Shown one piece after another: positions 62,290 through 64,000 of a DNA stretch of 64,000 nt. Numbering within the stretch: position 1 is the first letter of the stretch; each line of letters opens with the position of its first letter. Source of the DNA: Actinomycetospora sp. NBRC 106375. GTDB lineage: Bacteria > Actinomycetota > Actinomycetes > Mycobacteriales > Pseudonocardiaceae. The position numbers and the translations under genes were made by a program. The notes under the pieces were generated by a model. It saw only the letters and a list, made by a program, of their open reading frames with translations. It was not told the origin of the DNA and did not search any database. The stretch lies in the NCBI RefSeq assembly GCF_030269665.1, contig NZ_BSTS01000017.1, forward strand, positions 62,001-126,000, written 5' to 3'.

Positions 62290-63906
62290 TCAGCGCCGCG
62301 CGAACGCCGGGTAGCCGGCCGCCGCCTCCTCCTCGCACTTCTGCCGGTAGGTGCCGACCCCGCCGATGTAGGACAGCAGGCGGCGCGGCTTGCCCGGGAT
62401 GTTCGAGCCCAGGTACCACGAGGTCGTCCTCGGCACGAGCGTCGAGCTCGCGACCTCCTCGTGGTGGGCCACCCAGGCGTCCTCGCCCTCGGCGGTCGGC
62501 TCGATCGTCGACTTGCCCTCGGCCCGCAGGTCCCGCACCGCATCGGTGATCCACTCGGTCTGCTGCTGCAGGCAGGTCGTCATGTTGCACAGCGCGGCCG
62601 ATGGCGCGAGCGGCACCGCGGTGGTGAGCAGGTTCGGGTAGCCGTGCTTGCCCAGCCCCATCGTCGTCCGGATGTCCCGACCCCACTCCTCGGCCAGCGA
62701 GCGCCCGTCCCGCCCACGGACGTCGATGCGGGTCAGAGCCCCGGTCCCGGCGTCGAAGCCGGTCGCCAGGATGATCACGTCCAGCTCGTGGACGGTGCCG
62801 TCGGTGAGCTCGATGCCCTCGGGGCGGATCCGGGCGATCGGGTTGTCGCGGACGTTCACGAGGTTGACGTTCTCCCGGTGGTAGACCTCCAGGTAGCCGT
62901 TCTCGAGCGGGACCCGGTGGGTGCCGAAGCCGTAGTCGACGGGCACGAGCGTGTCGATGAGGTGCTGGTCGCCGCGCAGGCGCTCGCGCATCTTGGTCCG
63001 CACGAACTCCGAGACGGCCTCGCTGATCTCCTCGACGAAGAAGATCTCGCCGAACGAGGCGAGCCAGAGCTTGAGCGACCCGTCCTGGTAGATGTCCTCG
63101 AGGATCTCCTGGCGCTTCTCCGGGCTGCAGTCGGCCCACGCGTGCTCGAAGTCGTACTCGAAGCCCGTGAACGTGTGCGGGATCGTCGAGCGCAGCTCGT
63201 CGAAGCGGTTCTTGTACCACTCCTGCTCGGCCGGGCCGTACGTCGGATTCTTCATCGGCAGCGCGTACTGGGGGGTGCGCGCGAACACCGTGAGGTGCCC
63301 GACCTCGGGCGCGATGGTCTGGATGACCTGGATGCCGGTCGCGCCGATCCCGACGACGCCGACGCGCCGGCCCGCCAGGTCCGGGCCCTGCTCGGGGTAG
63401 GACGAGGTGAACACGAGCTCGCCGGCGAACGAGTCGGTGCCCTCGATGTTCTTGACGGGCGCCGAGAGCATGCCGGCGCACGACACGAAGAACTGGGTGT
63501 CGACGACGTCGCCGCGATCGGTGTGGACGGTCCACCGGCCCCGCTCGTCGTCCCAGTGCGCCGCGGTGATCCTCGTGCCGAACTGGATGTCCCGGCGCAG
63601 GTCGAGGCGGTCGGTGACGTAGTGCAGCCACTGCTCGATCTCGGGCTGACCGGGGAACTTCTGGCTCCAGCTCCAGTCCTTGTAGAGCTTCTCGTCGAAG
63701 ATGTACTGGTAGATGTAGCCCTCGGAGTCGAACCGGGCGCCGGGGTAGCGGTTCCACCACCACGTGCCGCCGACGTCGCCCGCGGCGTCGTACGCCCGCA
63801 CGCGCAGGCCCTGCTCCCGCAGCTGGTGGAGCTGGTAGAGCCCCGCGACGCCGGCGCCCAGGACCACGGCGTCGAGCTCCAGGGTGGTGGGTTCTGTCGT
63901 TGTCAT
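62290..63906 (-). CDS. Flavin-containing monooxygenase, cyclohexanone-monooxygenase-like
   Basis: 538 aa, the usual size. FAD motif VLGAGVAGLYQLHQLRE, then GDVGGTWWWNRYPGARFDSE (in part: GGTWWWNRYPGARFD), typical of type I Baeyer-Villiger enzymes, and NADPH motif GVVGIGATGIQVIQ. The fingerprint F-x-G-x-x-x-H-x-x-x-W-P reads FAGELVFTSSYP: His becomes Phe and Trp becomes Tyr. The histidine is normally important for catalysis, so this may be a variant group or do another oxidation. ATG 63906 has GAGGAGG 5 bases ahead. Probable control by the LuxR-family protein. Confidence 0.87.
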   Translation of the reverse strand: MTTTEPTTLELDAVVLGAGVAGLYQLHQLREQGLRVRAYDAAGDVGGTWWWNRYPGARFDSEGYIYQYIFDEKLYKDWSWSQKFPGQPEIEQWLHYVTDRLDLRRDIQFGTRITAAHWDDERGRWTVHTDRGDVVDTQFFVSCAGMLSAPVKNIEGTDSFAGELVFTSSYPEQGPDLAGRRVGVVGIGATGIQVIQTIAPEVGHLTVFARTPQYALPMKNPTYGPAEQEWYKNRFDELRSTIPHTFTGFEYDFEHAWADCSPEKRQEILEDIYQDGSLKLWLASFGEIFFVEEISEAVSEFVRTKMRERLRGDQHLIDTLVPVDYGFGTHRVPLENGYLEVYHRENVNLVNVRDNPIARIRPEGIELTDGTVHELDVIILATGFDAGTGALTRIDVRGRDGRSLAEEWGRDIRTTMGLGKHGYPNLLTTAVPLAPSAALCNMTTCLQQQTEWITDAVRDLRAEGKSTIEPTAEGEDAWVAHHEEVASSTLVPRTTSWYLGSNIPGKPRRLLSYIGGVGTYRQKCEEEAAAGYPAFARR

Positions 63907-63959
63907 GGCCGCCTCCTCGTGTGCCGTGGACCCACGTTCGGCGTGACCGCGATCACGAT

Positions 63960-63975
63960 GCCCACCCGTTGGGGT
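63960..63975 (-). promoter_or_regulatory. Shared 16-bp motif, monooxygenase side
   Basis: On the minus strand ACCCCAACGGGTGGGC, one base different from 59280-59295. It lies 54 bases upstream of the monooxygenase start, where an activator would bind. Confidence 0.65.
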
Positions 63976-64000
63976 GGGTGATGTCGCACCACCCGGCGGT

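Overview
This is a chromosomal window from a very high-GC actinomycete. Several traits point to the order Pseudonocardiales (a Pseudonocardia or Actinomycetospora-like organism is my best guess, not provable here): third codon positions that are almost always G or C, many GTG starts, 4-bp GTGA/ATGA gene overlaps, an Lsr2-type DNA-binding fusion, siderophore-interacting and F420-fold proteins, and many TetR/MarR/GntR/IclR regulators. I see no rRNA, tRNA, CRISPR array, phage gene or transposase.

Layout. 1-9.3 kb: the 5' end of an ABC transporter gene, a cysteine dioxygenase-rhodanese pair, a frameshifted FAD monooxygenase divergent from a TetR and acyl-CoA ligase pair, an acidic DUF5709 protein with a septum-formation-like protein, an MHS-type transporter, and a uridine-kinase-like protein without a P-loop. 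9.3-18.5 kb: a Baeyer-Villiger-type monooxygenase, an ERCC4-Lsr2 nuclease, a GlcD-like oxidase, then TetR- and MarR-controlled divergent pairs with clear operators. 18.5-24.1 kb: two small membrane proteins and a tightly overlapped five-gene biosynthetic cassette (carbamoyltransferase, luciferase-like monooxygenase, adenylation enzyme, carrier protein, 84-aa protein). 24.3-41 kb: mostly housekeeping or accessory single genes (ABC-class ATPase, L,D-transpeptidase, LigD-type polymerase, PrmC-like methyltransferase, BKACE/RraA/SDR group, class A beta-lactamase, short UvrA with VOC and AraC partners) and a DUF559 gene bracketed by inverted 64-bp hairpins.

41-59.3 kb is one functional block for breaking down N-methylated glycine. 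It holds a Rieske oxygenase with its own ferredoxin and reductase (probably glycine betaine to dimethylglycine), a dimethylglycine oxidase, sarcosine oxidase soxBDAG, serine hydroxymethyltransferase, serine dehydratase, a cyclodeaminase-like folate protein, PurU (frameshifted) and a ProP-like transporter. Two regulators fit two recurring operators: a GntR protein with a TGATATAT motif in front of glyA and sdaA, and an IclR protein with GTTGC-N7-GCAAC in front of the oxygenase, reductase and ferredoxin genes. 59.4-64 kb holds a large LuxR-family (LAL) activator and a second Baeyer-Villiger-type monooxygenase; both have nearly the same 16-bp motif upstream.

The most unusual property of the window is its set of intergenic hairpins. 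At least five families occur, mostly between convergent genes and without a T-tract, and several provide the stop codon of a neighbouring gene. Two genes (the FAD monooxygenase at 2031-3552 and purU) each carry a single-base frameshift that could be real or a sequencing error.
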